This document shows positions 7,640-16,851 of a stretch of 64,000 bases of DNA, piece after piece. The DNA is from Sphingomonas sp. SORGH_AS_0950. Its GTDB lineage: Bacteria; Pseudomonadota; Alphaproteobacteria; Sphingomonadales; Sphingomonadaceae. The DNA is taken from positions 1,970,001 through 2,034,000 of the forward strand of contig NZ_JAUTAE010000001.1 in NCBI RefSeq assembly GCF_030818415.1, given 5' to 3'. Below the pieces are notes generated by a model that saw only the letters and a program-made list of their open reading frames with translations, was not told where the DNA came from and did not search any database. Position 1 is the stretch's first letter. Each line of letters opens with the position of its first letter. The position numbers and the translations under genes are program-made.

Positions 7640-10009
7640 TCAGCTCGCCTTGGGCAGCGCATAGGCCAGCGTATAGTCGCCATAACGCGTGCCCAGCGCG
7701 CCATGGCCACCGGCGGTGATGACGACATATTGGCGGCCGTCGCGCCCGCGATAGGTCATCGGCGTCGCCTGCGCCCCGGCGGGCAGCCGCGCCCGCCACA
7801 CCACCTTGCCGGTATTCAGGTCATAGGCGCGCAGATACTGGTCGGTCGTCGCGCCGATGAACGCCAGCCCGCCCGCGGTGATGATCGAGCCGCCCAGATT
7901 GGGCACCCCGGTCTTCAACGGCACGCCCAGATGCGATCCGAACAGCCCGGTATCCTGTGCGGTGCCCAGCACCTTCTTCCACAGGATGCGCCGGGTGCCC
8001 AGATCGACCGCGGTCAGATGGCCCCAGGGCGGCGCGACGCAAGGCGCGCCGAAGATTCCCACCCACGCCTTCACCACCGCGACATAGGGGGTGTTGTACT
8101 GCGTCTGGAGCTGCGCCTGCTTGGCATTCTCGCCGCCTTGTTTCTGCTTCATCAGCGATGCGACGCGCGGGTCGTCGCGGCGCATCAGCCACAGCTTGAA
8201 CGGCATCTCCATCGTGTTGACCGTCATGATGCCCCGCACCGGATCGACGGCGGCCCCGCCCCAGTCAGTGACGCCGTCAAAGGCGGGGTGGCCGATGATC
8301 GGCCGCAGGCCCATCGGCTGATAGATGCCCGTCCCCTGCGCGCGGCGGATGTCGATGCGGCAGAAGAGCTGGTCGATCGGCGTCGCGCCCCAGGTCGCGA
8401 CCTCGGTCGGCGCGGGCGGGGTGAAGCTGGGCATCCCGGTCGAGAAGGGCTGGGTCGGCGACACGCGCACGCCCGGCGTCGCGCCGTCGGTGCGCACCGG
8501 CTTTTCGGTGATCGCCGCGATCGGGGCGCCGGTCAGCCGGTTGAGGAAATAGACCTGCCCCATCTTGGTCGTCTGGATCAGCGCCGGGATCACCCGGCCG
8601 TCGGGCGCGCGATAGTCGAACAGCGAGGGACCGATTGGCAGGTCCATGTCCCACATGTCGCGGTGGACCAGCTGCCGCGTCCAGCGCAGCTTGCCGGTGG
8701 CGATGTCGAGCGCGACGATCGACGAGCCGAACCGGTCGTCGAACGGACGGCGATAGCCGATCCAGTAATCGGGCGAGGCATTGCCCGTCCCCAGATAGAC
8801 GATGCCGTTGGCCGCATCGGCGGTGATCGCCCCCCACACATTGGGGGTGCCGCGCGTATAGGTCTGGCCTTCGGGCAGCGGCGCGATCGCATCCTGCGAC
8901 CGGCCCACGTCCCAGGCCCAGACCGGCGCGCCCGATACCGGATCATAGGCGCGCACCACGCCCGAGGGGATGTCGCGATTGACATTGTCGATGATCCGCT
9001 CGCCGATGATCAGCCGGCCATTGACCACGACCGGCGGCGTCGTGCCGATCTGGTCGGAGGGCCGCGACGTGCCCATATTGGTGCGCAGGTCGATCGCGCC
9101 GTTGTTCGCAAAGCCGGTGCAAGGCCGCCCCGTATCCGCATCGAGCGCGACGAGCCGCGCGTTGAAGGTCGGCGCGAAGATGCGATGCGGGCAAGGCGTC
9201 CCTTCGGGAGCCTCGAAATAGGTGACGCCACGGCACACCAGATAGTTGTTGCCCTGGATCGGCGCGTCCTCGTGCCAGCTCCATTTCGTCTTGCCGGTCG
9301 TCGCGTCGATCGCCTGGACGAAGGAATGCGGCGTACAGGTATAGAGCGTGTCGCCGATATGGATCGGCGTCGCTTCCGAATGATATTCGCGCTTGTGCGC
9401 CTGGCTCTCCGCCGCCATCGGCAGGTCGCCGGTCCGCTGGGTCCAGGCGAGTTCGAGCCGCCCGACATTCTGCGGCGTGATGTCCGCCAGCGCCGAGTAA
9501 CGCCGCCCCGACAGGGTGCCGCCATAATCGCGCCAGTCGCCATCCGCTTCCCCGGTCGGCGCGGCGGGCAGCGCGACGCCGGTCGGTGCCTGCTGCGCCT
9601 CGACGCCCTGCCCTCGCAGCCCCCAGGCGCCGATCCCCAGCGCGACCAGCCCCGCCGCCAGCGCGGGCACCGCGCGCGCGCGCGACCGCCAGGATCGGCC
9701 ATGCAGCCCCGTCAGCAACACGAGGCCGAGCAGCACGGTCGGCGCGACTAGCCGCGGGACGAGCTGGAGCCCGTCCAGCCCCACCTCCCAGAGCGACCAG
9801 ATCAGCGTCCCGACCCAGATGGCGACGAACAGCCAGCGTCCCAGCGGGCTCCCCCGTCCGAGCAGCGCCCCGCTCGCGACCATCGCGACACCGACGACCA
9901 GATAATAGGGCGATCCGCCCAGCGATGCGAGCACGCCCCCGGCCACCGCAAAGAAGCCGCCCAGGATCGCCACGCACCATGCGAGGACCAGCCGGTATAT
10001 CCGCGCCAT
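7640..10009 (-). CDS. gcd: Membrane-bound PQQ-dependent glucose dehydrogenase
   Basis: The product has 789 residues, the usual length for membrane glucose dehydrogenase. The ATG at 10009 follows AAGGGG. Residues 1-140 hold about five hydrophobic helices; the rest is a periplasmic eight-bladed propeller with repeated W-motifs such as TTGKTKWSW, ATGKLRWTRQ and TGKVVWRARL. The pyrroloquinoline quinone site is suggested by HSEATPIHIGDTLY, HRDMWDMDLP and the C-terminal GGHGALGTRYGDY. The enzyme oxidises aldoses to lactones in the periplasm and passes electrons to ubiquinone. No PQQ biosynthesis genes are nearby. The gene is divergent from the 81-residue gene at 10192. Confidence 0.93.
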   Translation of the reverse strand: MARIYRLVLAWCVAILGGFFAVAGGVLASLGGSPYYLVVGVAMVASGALLGRGSPLGRWLFVAIWVGTLIWSLWEVGLDGLQLVPRLVAPTVLLGLVLLTGLHGRSWRSRARAVPALAAGLVALGIGAWGLRGQGVEAQQAPTGVALPAAPTGEADGDWRDYGGTLSGRRYSALADITPQNVGRLELAWTQRTGDLPMAAESQAHKREYHSEATPIHIGDTLYTCTPHSFVQAIDATTGKTKWSWHEDAPIQGNNYLVCRGVTYFEAPEGTPCPHRIFAPTFNARLVALDADTGRPCTGFANNGAIDLRTNMGTSRPSDQIGTTPPVVVNGRLIIGERIIDNVNRDIPSGVVRAYDPVSGAPVWAWDVGRSQDAIAPLPEGQTYTRGTPNVWGAITADAANGIVYLGTGNASPDYWIGYRRPFDDRFGSSIVALDIATGKLRWTRQLVHRDMWDMDLPIGPSLFDYRAPDGRVIPALIQTTKMGQVYFLNRLTGAPIAAITEKPVRTDGATPGVRVSPTQPFSTGMPSFTPPAPTEVATWGATPIDQLFCRIDIRRAQGTGIYQPMGLRPIIGHPAFDGVTDWGGAAVDPVRGIMTVNTMEMPFKLWLMRRDDPRVASLMKQKQGGENAKQAQLQTQYNTPYVAVVKAWVGIFGAPCVAPPWGHLTAVDLGTRRILWKKVLGTAQDTGLFGSHLGVPLKTGVPNLGGSIITAGGLAFIGATTDQYLRAYDLNTGKVVWRARLPAGAQATPMTYRGRDGRQYVVITAGGHGALGTRYGDYTLAYALPKAS

Positions 10010-10191
10010 CGTCTTGCCCCTTGTTTCTGTAAGCGCCTCAACGCGCCAAGGGTCTTGAAGTCCCAAGATAAATTGATTTTCATCAAAGGCGAGGCGCCGC
10101 CGATGCGATACGCGTCACGAAATGTCCGATAGCGGATCGGCCATGGTACCGATCCCAATCTGCCGCGTTGGGGCCTTTTTGGAGAGCCATC

Positions 10192-10437
10192 ATGATCGAC
10201 CCCAGCACAAGCCGGATCGGCATCCGCCGCGCAGGCGAGATGGCGGCGGTCTTCATGATCGGCGACGGAATGCTGGGCCTGTTGCAGCCGACACGGCATG
10301 TCGCGCTGTGGCGGTCGCGGGTCGGCGCGGTGGACGGGTTGGTCCGCCCGTTCGCCGGGCACCCGATGCGGCGACGCACCTATGGCCTGCTCCAGATCGC
10401 GGCGGGTCTGGCCCTGGCCGCCCGGCTGAAGCGATAG
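10192..10437 (+). CDS. Small conserved hypothetical protein
   Basis: The product has 81 residues. ATG 10192 is preceded by GGAG at a good distance. The middle (MAAVFMIGDGMLGLLQ) and the end (YGLLQIAAGLALAARLKR) are moderately hydrophobic and could be two short membrane helices around an Arg-rich loop. I do not recognise a family. It lies between the divergent glucose dehydrogenase and the downstream GGDEF-EAL gene, which starts 119 bp later. Confidence 0.6.
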   Translation: MIDPSTSRIGIRRAGEMAAVFMIGDGMLGLLQPTRHVALWRSRVGAVDGLVRPFAGHPMRRRTYGLLQIAAGLALAARLKR

Positions 10438-10555
10438 GGACCACGGCGTTCCGGCGAACCGGGCGCCCCATCGCCCGCATCCGCAGATATAAGGGAGGAC
10501 CAAAGCCCTATCGACACCCGGAAAAGATGCGTTAGTCACCGGTCAGGAGATTGAT

Positions 10556-12517
10556 ATGAAACGCATAATCCTCCGGATGAAGCGATTGCGGCAGGCCGAT
10601 CACCAAATCTCGTCGCAGGTTCGCGCCGTGTTGGTGGACTCGCTCTATGCGTCTCCCCGCTCCTTGGTCATCGGGGCGCTGACCAGCAGCGCGATCGCGG
10701 CGGTGGTCGCCTGGTATAGCGACGACCATTGGCTGATCGCCTGTGCGATCGGCATCGGCCTGGTCGGGCTGGGCCGTATCATCGACACGCTATCGACGCG
10801 CGGATCGATCACGGTGCGCGAGCAGGAACGCGGCTATCGCCTGGGGGCCCTGAGCTATTCCGCGCTGCTGGGTCTGTTCGGGCTGCTGACGCTGACCCGG
10901 ACCGAGGACGGCGTCCTCCACCTGCTGTCCGTCACGACCGCGATCGGCTATGCGGCGGGGATTGCGGGGCGCAATGCCGGGCGGCCGCTGATCGCGCTAT
11001 CGCAACTCTGCTGCGCCTCGCTGCCGCTGGCGCTGGGGCTGCTGATCCCGTTGCATCCGCTCAAGGCGCTTATGGCGGCGGTTATCCTGCTCTTCGTCAT
11101 CGCGATGCTGGACATCACCCAGCAGACCTATGCCGTCATCCTGCGCGCCACCGTCGCCTCCGAGGAAAAGGCCGCGCTGGCCGAGCATCATGCGCGCATG
11201 GCGCGGCGCGACGACCTGACCGGCGTGGCCAACCGCACCGCCTTTCGCGAGCATTTCGAGGAGCGGCTCGGCGGGCTGTCCGCATCGGGCGGCAAGCTGG
11301 CGCTTCTCTGGCTCGATCTCGACCGGTTCAAGGAGGTGAATGATTCCTTCGGCCATCTGGCGGGCAACGAGTTGCTGGTCGCCGTCGCGCGGCGGCTGGA
11401 TGCGCGGTTCGGCGACAGCGGCATCGTGGCGCGGCTGGGCGGCGACGAATTCGCGGTGCTGTGCCATATCGCCCAGACCGAGACGGCCGAGAGCATCGGC
11501 ACGACGATCCTCGATCTGGTGCGACAGCCGGTGCCGTTCGGCGGGCACAGGCTGCGCAGTTCCGCCTCGATCGGCGCGGCCGTCGCGCCCGACGATGGCC
11601 GCGACGCGGACACCCTGTTGAAGAATGCCGATCTGGCGCTGTACCGCGCCAAGGAAAGCGGGCGCGGGCGCTTCCACCTCTATGAGCCGCTGATGGACGA
11701 GAAGATCGAACGCCGTCGCCAGCTCGACGCGGCGATGGAGGGCGCGCTGGAGCGGGGTGAGTTCCACCTGCTCTTCCAGCCGATCTACGGGCTGGCGCAG
11801 GGCGGCATCACCTCCTGCGAGGCGCTGTTGCGCTGGAACAGCCCGGAATTCGGCCCGATCTCGCCGGGCGAGTTCATCCCGATCGCCGAGGAGAACGGCC
11901 TGATCGTCGCGATCGGCGACTGGGTCCTGCACCAGGCCTGTCGCACCGCCAGCGCATGGCCGCCCGAGGTCACGGTCGCGGTCAACCTGTCGCCCGTCCA
12001 GCTGCGCACGCCCGACCTGACCGCCACGGTCCTGAGCGCGCTCCGCACCAGCGGCCTGCCCCCGAAGCGATTGACGCTGGAGGTGACCGAGACGGTCCTG
12101 CTCGACGATGTCGAACGCTCGCTGGCGGCGCTGACCGAACTCAACCGGATCGACGTGTGCACCACGCTGGACGATTTCGGGACGGGCTATTCCTCGCTCA
12201 GCTACCTCACCCAGTTTCCGTTCCAGACGCTGAAGATCGACCGGTCCTTCGTCGTCGACCTGGAACATAATCCCGCCTCGATCGCGATCATCCAGACGAT
12301 CGTCGACCTCGCCGCCAAGCTGGGGATGCGGACCGTGGTCGAGGGGGTGGAGACGCCTGCCCAGCTCGACCAGCTGCGCCGGACGCGGTGCGATGCGGTG
12401 CAGGGTTTCCTGCTGGCCCGGCCGATGACCGCCGAGCAGATGGCCGGGCTGTTCACCGACCACGCGGTCGCCGCGCCAGACCCCGGGCAGGAGCATCCCC
12501 TGCCCGAGGCCGGTTGA
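10556..12517 (+). CDS. Membrane GGDEF-EAL protein (c-di-GMP turnover)
   Basis: The product has 653 residues. Residues 35-195 contain about six hydrophobic helices with no recognisable PAS or CHASE domain. The GGDEF domain has an intact signature at 295-299 (RLGGDEF) and lacks the inhibitory RxxD site five residues upstream. The EAL domain has EALLRW (422-427), NLSPVQ, LEVTE, DDFGTGYSSL and KIDRSFV, so all phosphodiesterase metal and base residues look present. Either or both activities are possible. It ends exactly where the convergent RpfF-like gene ends. RpfF signals are known to act through GGDEF-EAL proteins in some bacteria, but here the N-terminus is not the RpfR type. Confidence 0.92.
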   Translation: MKRIILRMKRLRQADHQISSQVRAVLVDSLYASPRSLVIGALTSSAIAAVVAWYSDDHWLIACAIGIGLVGLGRIIDTLSTRGSITVREQERGYRLGALSYSALLGLFGLLTLTRTEDGVLHLLSVTTAIGYAAGIAGRNAGRPLIALSQLCCASLPLALGLLIPLHPLKALMAAVILLFVIAMLDITQQTYAVILRATVASEEKAALAEHHARMARRDDLTGVANRTAFREHFEERLGGLSASGGKLALLWLDLDRFKEVNDSFGHLAGNELLVAVARRLDARFGDSGIVARLGGDEFAVLCHIAQTETAESIGTTILDLVRQPVPFGGHRLRSSASIGAAVAPDDGRDADTLLKNADLALYRAKESGRGRFHLYEPLMDEKIERRRQLDAAMEGALERGEFHLLFQPIYGLAQGGITSCEALLRWNSPEFGPISPGEFIPIAEENGLIVAIGDWVLHQACRTASAWPPEVTVAVNLSPVQLRTPDLTATVLSALRTSGLPPKRLTLEVTETVLLDDVERSLAALTELNRIDVCTTLDDFGTGYSSLSYLTQFPFQTLKIDRSFVVDLEHNPASIAIIQTIVDLAAKLGMRTVVEGVETPAQLDQLRRTRCDAVQGFLLARPMTAEQMAGLFTDHAVAAPDPGQEHPLPEAG

Positions 12518-13429
12518 TCAGCGCGCCGCCTTGTCCCGCAGGCGGGTCTGTGCGGCGACCAGCCGCTCCATCCGTTTCAGATCGCCCTCGGTCAGCCGGA
12601 GCGCGGCATCCGCCCACAGGTCGACGACCGCCTCCAGCTCCTCGAGCGGCAACGGATTGACCGCGCGCGACGCCTCATAGATGGCGCAATGCGCGCTGTG
12701 CCGCCTCTGGTTCTGGCGGATATAGTCGACGACCATCCGCCGCCCCTCGCCCGGCGCGGCGAGGCCATGGACCAGTCCCATTTCGTACAGTTCCTCGGCG
12801 CTGTAGGTCCGGCCGCTGAGGATCATCTGCTCCGCCCGCGCCGCGCCCAGCCGCCGCGACAGGAAGCAATGCGCCCCCATGCCGGGGAACAGGCCGAACA
12901 TGGTCTCGGGCAATCCGAAACTCGCGCCGCGCTCGGCGATGACGACGTGGAAGGACAGGAGCGCCTCGAACCCGCCGCCCAGCGCATCGCCCTCGGCCAG
13001 CGCGATGGTGACGATCGGGCGATCCAGCCCGCGCATGTTGCGGTAGAGGATCTGCACGCAGCGATGGCCGTAGCGGACCAGCGCGGCATGGTCGCGGGTG
13101 CGGATGGCGTGCGCGAACAGGTGCAGGTCCCCGCCCAGCGAGAAGACGCCGGGGAAGCGCGAACTGAGCACCAGATAGCGGATCGGCATCGCCCCCGTAT
13201 CGACGAGTTGGGTGATGTCGTCCTGCCACCGGACGAAATCCTGCAGCAGATCGGGGTTGAAGCTGGGCCGGGTCCGCGCCCGCATATCGGTCCACAGGGT
13301 CTGTGTGTCCGGGTCATAGTCGGTGTCGAGTTGCTCGAAGCGAAGCATGGCGCTGGCCGTCGGCACCGCGGCCGTGGCGGTTGGCCGATCGCGACGGTCG
13401 GCGGCCAGATTGATGTCGTAAGCGGTCAT
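12518..13429 (-). CDS. rpfF: RpfF-type crotonase, diffusible signal factor (DSF) synthase
   Basis: The product has 303 residues of the crotonase fold, with an N-terminal extension of about 25 residues. The core carries GDALGGGFEA (Glu155) and FGLPETMFGLFPGMGA (Glu175). These two glutamates are spaced 20 apart, like the catalytic Glu141/Glu161 of Xanthomonas RpfF, which dehydrates and hydrolyses 3-hydroxyacyl-ACP to the cis-2-unsaturated fatty acid signal. The C-terminus (YSAEELYEMGLV, then a helical LKRMERLVAAQTRLR tail) also fits RpfF rather than ordinary enoyl-CoA hydratases. No rpfC/rpfG sensor pair is beside it; the only c-di-GMP protein is the convergent GGDEF-EAL gene. Confidence 0.83.
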   Translation of the reverse strand: MTAYDINLAADRRDRPTATAAVPTASAMLRFEQLDTDYDPDTQTLWTDMRARTRPSFNPDLLQDFVRWQDDITQLVDTGAMPIRYLVLSSRFPGVFSLGGDLHLFAHAIRTRDHAALVRYGHRCVQILYRNMRGLDRPIVTIALAEGDALGGGFEALLSFHVVIAERGASFGLPETMFGLFPGMGAHCFLSRRLGAARAEQMILSGRTYSAEELYEMGLVHGLAAPGEGRRMVVDYIRQNQRRHSAHCAIYEASRAVNPLPLEELEAVVDLWADAALRLTEGDLKRMERLVAAQTRLRDKAAR

Positions 13430-13622
13430 GGATCATACTCTCTGTCGTGCAGCCCATTGCTGCACGATGGAGATAAGCCCGGCGGGCCAGCCTCTACCCT
13501 TGGCAAAATGCCGCGCCGACAAAGACTTAACGCATTATATTTTCGCTCCACCCGCCCATCGGCGGGCCGCCCGGCGGCCGATGCCATGTTGATCCCGCCC
13601 ATGGCTTGTGTCAGGCAAAGCC

Positions 13623-13994
13623 ATGCAACCCCATATCCGCGCGATCGTCGCCGCCTCGGTCCATGCCTTCGTCACCGGCCGGAAGGTTGCCGGGCTCTAC
13701 GACCAGTCCACGGCCCGGCATCTTCGGATCGCGGCGGAGGCGCGGGGGCCGCATCTCCAGGGCTATGACGGAGAGCGCAACGCGAAGTTCGGCGGCACCC
13801 TGCCCGAACTGCGCGACACCGGGGCCGACGCCGCGATCCATATGGAGGTCGAGGACGACGCGGCGCGGGGCTATGACAGGAGCAGCGCCAGCCACTTCAC
13901 CGCCAAGGTGGCCGACCAGATGGTGCAGCTATACGATCACGCCGACGGGGCGTGGTTCACCTTCGAGATGCAGAGCGCCCCGCCCAGCCCGTGA
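13623..13994 (+). CDS. Hypothetical protein
   Basis: The product has 123 residues if it starts at ATG 13623; a GTG at 13608 would add five. No clear ribosome site decides between them. The sequence is soluble and acidic in its second half (GADAAIHMEVEDDAARGYD), with no signal peptide. I do not recognise a family. It is divergent from rpfF with a gap of about 190 bp and convergent with the next small gene. Composition and codon use match the neighbours, so it is probably a real lineage-specific gene. Confidence 0.5.
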   Translation: MQPHIRAIVAASVHAFVTGRKVAGLYDQSTARHLRIAAEARGPHLQGYDGERNAKFGGTLPELRDTGADAAIHMEVEDDAARGYDRSSASHFTAKVADQMVQLYDHADGAWFTFEMQSAPPSP

Positions 13995-14015
13995 CGGGCA
14001 GGCCCCGCCCCCGGA

Positions 14016-14336
14016 TCAATTGCCGTCGGAGTCGACCACGACCACCACCGGCCGACCGCGCGACGTCGGTTCCCAGCCCGCGGACAGGGCCGCGCGGACG
14101 CAGCGCGTGATCGTCGCATCGTCAAGTTGAAGGCGGCCGCGCGGCAACCCCTTCAACAGCCGCTTGGGCGGCGGGAATTCGACCAGGGCTTCGCGCTTGG
14201 CATCGTGCTGGAGAAGCCCGATCGTCATGCCCTTCCAGCCCTCGTCATCCGACTGATGGGGTTCGCTGTGCAGGTGCCAGTCATATCGGGCGCCATCGAC
14301 TTCGACCGTACCGGCATTGTTTCGGGATTTCGACAT
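14016..14336 (-). CDS. Hypothetical protein
   Basis: The product has 106 residues, soluble, with a basic start (SKSRNNAG) and a motif-like middle (YDWHLHSEPHQSDDEGWKGM) followed by FPPPKRLLKGLPRGR and a C-terminal RPVVVVVDSDGN strand. It looks like a small conserved protein of this lineage but I cannot assign a fold. It ends convergently with the gene at 13623 and lies 10 bp downstream of the DUF2779 gene on the same strand, so it may be the last cistron of that operon. Confidence 0.55.
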   Translation of the reverse strand: MSKSRNNAGTVEVDGARYDWHLHSEPHQSDDEGWKGMTIGLLQHDAKREALVEFPPPKRLLKGLPRGRLQLDDATITRCVRAALSAGWEPTSRGRPVVVVVDSDGN

Positions 14337-14346
14337 GGCGCGCGCC

Positions 14347-15852
14347 CTAGCATGCCGACCCGTGCTTCGCCCAGACCACCGCCCCGCCGGTCGGAGTCGC
14401 GGATTCGATCAGGCGACGATGGATCACCCGCATCGCCTCCACATCCCGCCCGCAATAGAGCCGCAGGGCCTGGTCGAGCGCCATGCGGCGACCCGGCGAG
14501 CGGTCGGGCGCACTGGCCTCCAGATAGGCTTCGACCGCATCGCCACCCTGCTTCACCGCCAGCCCGGCATAGTCGAGATGCGGCGCGATCGTCGGCAGCA
14601 CCGCCTTGATCGACCAGCTGCCGCGCTGGTCGCGGTGATACCAGTGATCGCGCGCGACGGGCAGCAGGTCGACGATCCGGTCCGCCAGGCTGGTCAGCGG
14701 TGCCGCCAGATCGGGAAAGCACAGCGCGAGCCGTTCGACCACCCCGCGCTCGAAACTGGCATGCCAGGCGATCACCACGCCGGTGGCGGGCAGCGCGGCC
14801 AGCGCCTCGGCACAGGCACGACGCGGATCAAGGCCGTCGAGCGACAGGAATTCGCGGCGGGCGATGCGGCCATCGGCCTCCTCGATATCGGCGACGAACT
14901 GGAACGGCACCTGTTCATAGGGGCGGCTGCCCGGCCAGACCGGCAGCGCGCGCGACACGGTTTCGAAATCGAGCCAGATGCGGGGATAGGCCCAGTCGCG
15001 GGTCGCCGCCGCCGCGCCCGCCGGATCATGCTCGACGGCGCCCGTCATCGTCGCCCGCTGGATCCGCCGGTCGGTATCGGACCGGAGTTCGTCCACGGGC
15101 ACGCGGGTCAGATCGTCGACGCCGCGTGCCGCGAACCGCTTTCCCGCGCCACGCGGCAGGATCGACACCGGCCATTCGGGGCCGGGCGGCAGGCCGGCAC
15201 TGCAATGCGCGTGGAAGCCGCACGGATGCGGCGCCCGACATTGATCGCCCGGCAACGTCTGCGGTTCGTCGCCCGCCAGCACCTCCCGCGCGCCGCCCAG
15301 GGTCGCGGATCGCTCGGCGACGACCCCGGCGATCCGATCGGTCACATCGGCTTCCGCAAAGACGCCCGAAAGGTCGCCGCCGGGCGGCAGGTCGAATTCC
15401 CGGTCGAGGTGACGGACCGCCGCCGAGGCGATCGTCAGCCCGTTCCCCTCGGCCGCCCAGCACTGGGTCGCGACGGTGCCCAGATGCTCGGGCTTGGCCT
15501 TGGTCGCGCTGCGCACGTCGATCAGGCGCCAGCGGTCGTCGCTCGCGGGCATGGCGATGGCGATCGTCGCGCAGAGCCCGTCGCGCTCGAACGCGGCGTT
15601 CAGGACCGGGCGCCGCGCGGCCAGGGCGGCGCGTGTCGCGGCGACTGCGGCGGGCCAGCCCCGACCATGATCGATCACCGTCGCGCCGGGACATTGCCGC
15701 TGCGCCTCGGCCTTGACCGCCTGCGCGGCGGCGCGGCGGGCATCGGCCTCGGCATTTTCCTCGACCGACGCCGCATCGGGGCGAAACCGCATCAGCCACA
15801 ACAGGCGCGGGCAGCGTTCGAAGGCGGCCAGCCGGGCGGGCGTCATCACCAT
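14347..15852 (-). CDS. DUF2779 protein: putative Fe-S nuclease fused to DEDD exonuclease-like domain
   Basis: The product has 501 residues. The start (MVMTPARLAAFERCPRLLWL) has the typical DUF2779 opening, with one cysteine. A cluster QCRAPHPCGFHAHC near residue 220 gives three more, a spacing resembling the Fe-S cysteines of Cas4/AddB-type nucleases. The C-terminal half has a DnaQ-like layout: IWLDFETVS (motif I, Asp and Glu), a VIAWHASFE segment and YCGRDVEAM. Expected activity is therefore DNA or RNA processing, but the family has no established role that I can rely on. It is four bases downstream of the preceding gene's stop, so it is co-translated with it. Confidence 0.7.
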   Translation of the reverse strand: MVMTPARLAAFERCPRLLWLMRFRPDAASVEENAEADARRAAAQAVKAEAQRQCPGATVIDHGRGWPAAVAATRAALAARRPVLNAAFERDGLCATIAIAMPASDDRWRLIDVRSATKAKPEHLGTVATQCWAAEGNGLTIASAAVRHLDREFDLPPGGDLSGVFAEADVTDRIAGVVAERSATLGGAREVLAGDEPQTLPGDQCRAPHPCGFHAHCSAGLPPGPEWPVSILPRGAGKRFAARGVDDLTRVPVDELRSDTDRRIQRATMTGAVEHDPAGAAAATRDWAYPRIWLDFETVSRALPVWPGSRPYEQVPFQFVADIEEADGRIARREFLSLDGLDPRRACAEALAALPATGVVIAWHASFERGVVERLALCFPDLAAPLTSLADRIVDLLPVARDHWYHRDQRGSWSIKAVLPTIAPHLDYAGLAVKQGGDAVEAYLEASAPDRSPGRRMALDQALRLYCGRDVEAMRVIHRRLIESATPTGGAVVWAKHGSAC

Positions 15853-15856
15853 GCGA

Positions 15857-16225
15857 TCACGAGGCAAAGTCGCAGCCCTCCACACCCCATCCCGTCCAGC
15901 GGCGGACCATGTCGCGCGCGTCATCCGACGCCTCGTCATCCTCCATGGCATCGAGCAGCGCGGCATGGCGATCGATCCTGGCCAGCCAGTCGGCGCGGAC
16001 GGCCTCTATGTCGCGGGGCAGCAGATAACGTTGCCACAACCGGGCCACGCGCCGCTCGGCGAACAGACGCGCCAGCACCGCGCGGGTCCGCCGGAGGGGA
16101 AGGTCGCCATGGTCGCGCCGCAGGACGGCGAACATCTGCGAGGGATAGAGTTCGCGCTCTCGGTCGAGCATCGCCAGGATCACGGCATCCATCCGCGTCT
16201 CCTCGGGACTGGGCAGGGTCGGCAT
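15857..16225 (-). CDS. Conserved hypothetical protein, DUF2779 partner
   Basis: The product has 122 residues. ATG 16225 follows a perfect AGGAGG site. The sequence is mostly helical and charged (LYPSQMFAVLRRDHGDLPLRRTRAVLARLF), with a predicted small winged-helix-like or helical-bundle character, and an acidic patch (AMEDDEASDDA) near the end. No family is recognised. It overlaps nothing but sits four bases ahead of the DUF2779 gene and 29 bp after the response regulator stop, so it could be transcribed with either. Confidence 0.6.
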   Translation of the reverse strand: MPTLPSPEETRMDAVILAMLDRERELYPSQMFAVLRRDHGDLPLRRTRAVLARLFAERRVARLWQRYLLPRDIEAVRADWLARIDRHAALLDAMEDDEASDDARDMVRRWTGWGVEGCDFAS

Positions 16226-16254
16226 CGTTCCTCCTGGGTGTTGCGGGACGAGCA

Positions 16255-16851
16255 TTAGCGGGCGAGCGCGATCAGCTGGGCCAGGCCGTTGGCCCCCGTC
16301 TTGGCCATGATCGCGGCGCGGTGATCCTCGACCGTCTTGATGCTGAGCCCCAGGAGGTGCGCCACCACCTTGCTGCTATGGCCCAGCACCACCAGGTCGA
16401 AGACCTGCCGTTCGCGCACGGTCAGCGCGGCGGTGCGCGCGCGAACGGCGCGCTGATGCCGCGACCAGGCGACCCCCTCGGCCACCGCCGCGATCAGGCG
16501 GCGCTCATCGAACGGCTTTTCCAGATAGTCGAGCCCGCCATAGCGCCGCACCGAGTCGACCGCATTGGCGGTGGTCGGCCATGCCGTCATGAACACGATC
16601 GCGACCGCCGGATCGATCTCGCGCACCCGGTCGGCGAAACCGAAACCGTCGAGATCGCCCATCATGATGTCGGTCACGACACAGTGCGCGGGCGCATCGG
16701 CATAGGCCGACAACAGGATGGCGGGGTCGAGAAACGGTTCGGCGGCATGACCATGGCGGACCAGCAGCCGCGCGACCGCCGCCCCCAGGTCGCGATCGTC
16801 ATCGACGATATAGACGATCGAGCGCGCGGTGTCCGGGCCCCCCTCGCTCAT
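16255..16851 (-). CDS. FixJ-type response regulator (REC-LuxR HTH)
   Basis: The product has 198 residues. The receiver domain has the acidic pocket IVDDDRD, phosphoacceptor Asp61 in VVTDIMMGD, Thr89 (FMTAWP) and Lys112 (LEKPF), so it should be phosphorylated. Residues 140-198 form a LuxR/FixJ helix-turn-helix (LTVRERQVFDLVVLG, then LSIKTVEDHRAAIMAKTG). The ATG overlaps the stop of the histidine kinase gene by four bases (ATGA), making this the cognate partner. No target can be read from the sequence. Confidence 0.93.
   Translation of the reverse strand: MSEGGPDTARSIVYIVDDDRDLGAAVARLLVRHGHAAEPFLDPAILLSAYADAPAHCVVTDIMMGDLDGFGFADRVREIDPAVAIVFMTAWPTTANAVDSVRRYGGLDYLEKPFDERRLIAAVAEGVAWSRHQRAVRARTAALTVRERQVFDLVVLGHSSKVVAHLLGLSIKTVEDHRAAIMAKTGANGLAQLIALAR

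Noticed and set aside
12518-13429. Plain enoyl-CoA hydratase for fatty-acid breakdown
   Set aside because: The GGGFEA and LPETMFGLFPGMGA segments, the 20-residue spacing of the two Glu and the C-terminal helix fit RpfF better, and no other beta-oxidation gene is adjacent.
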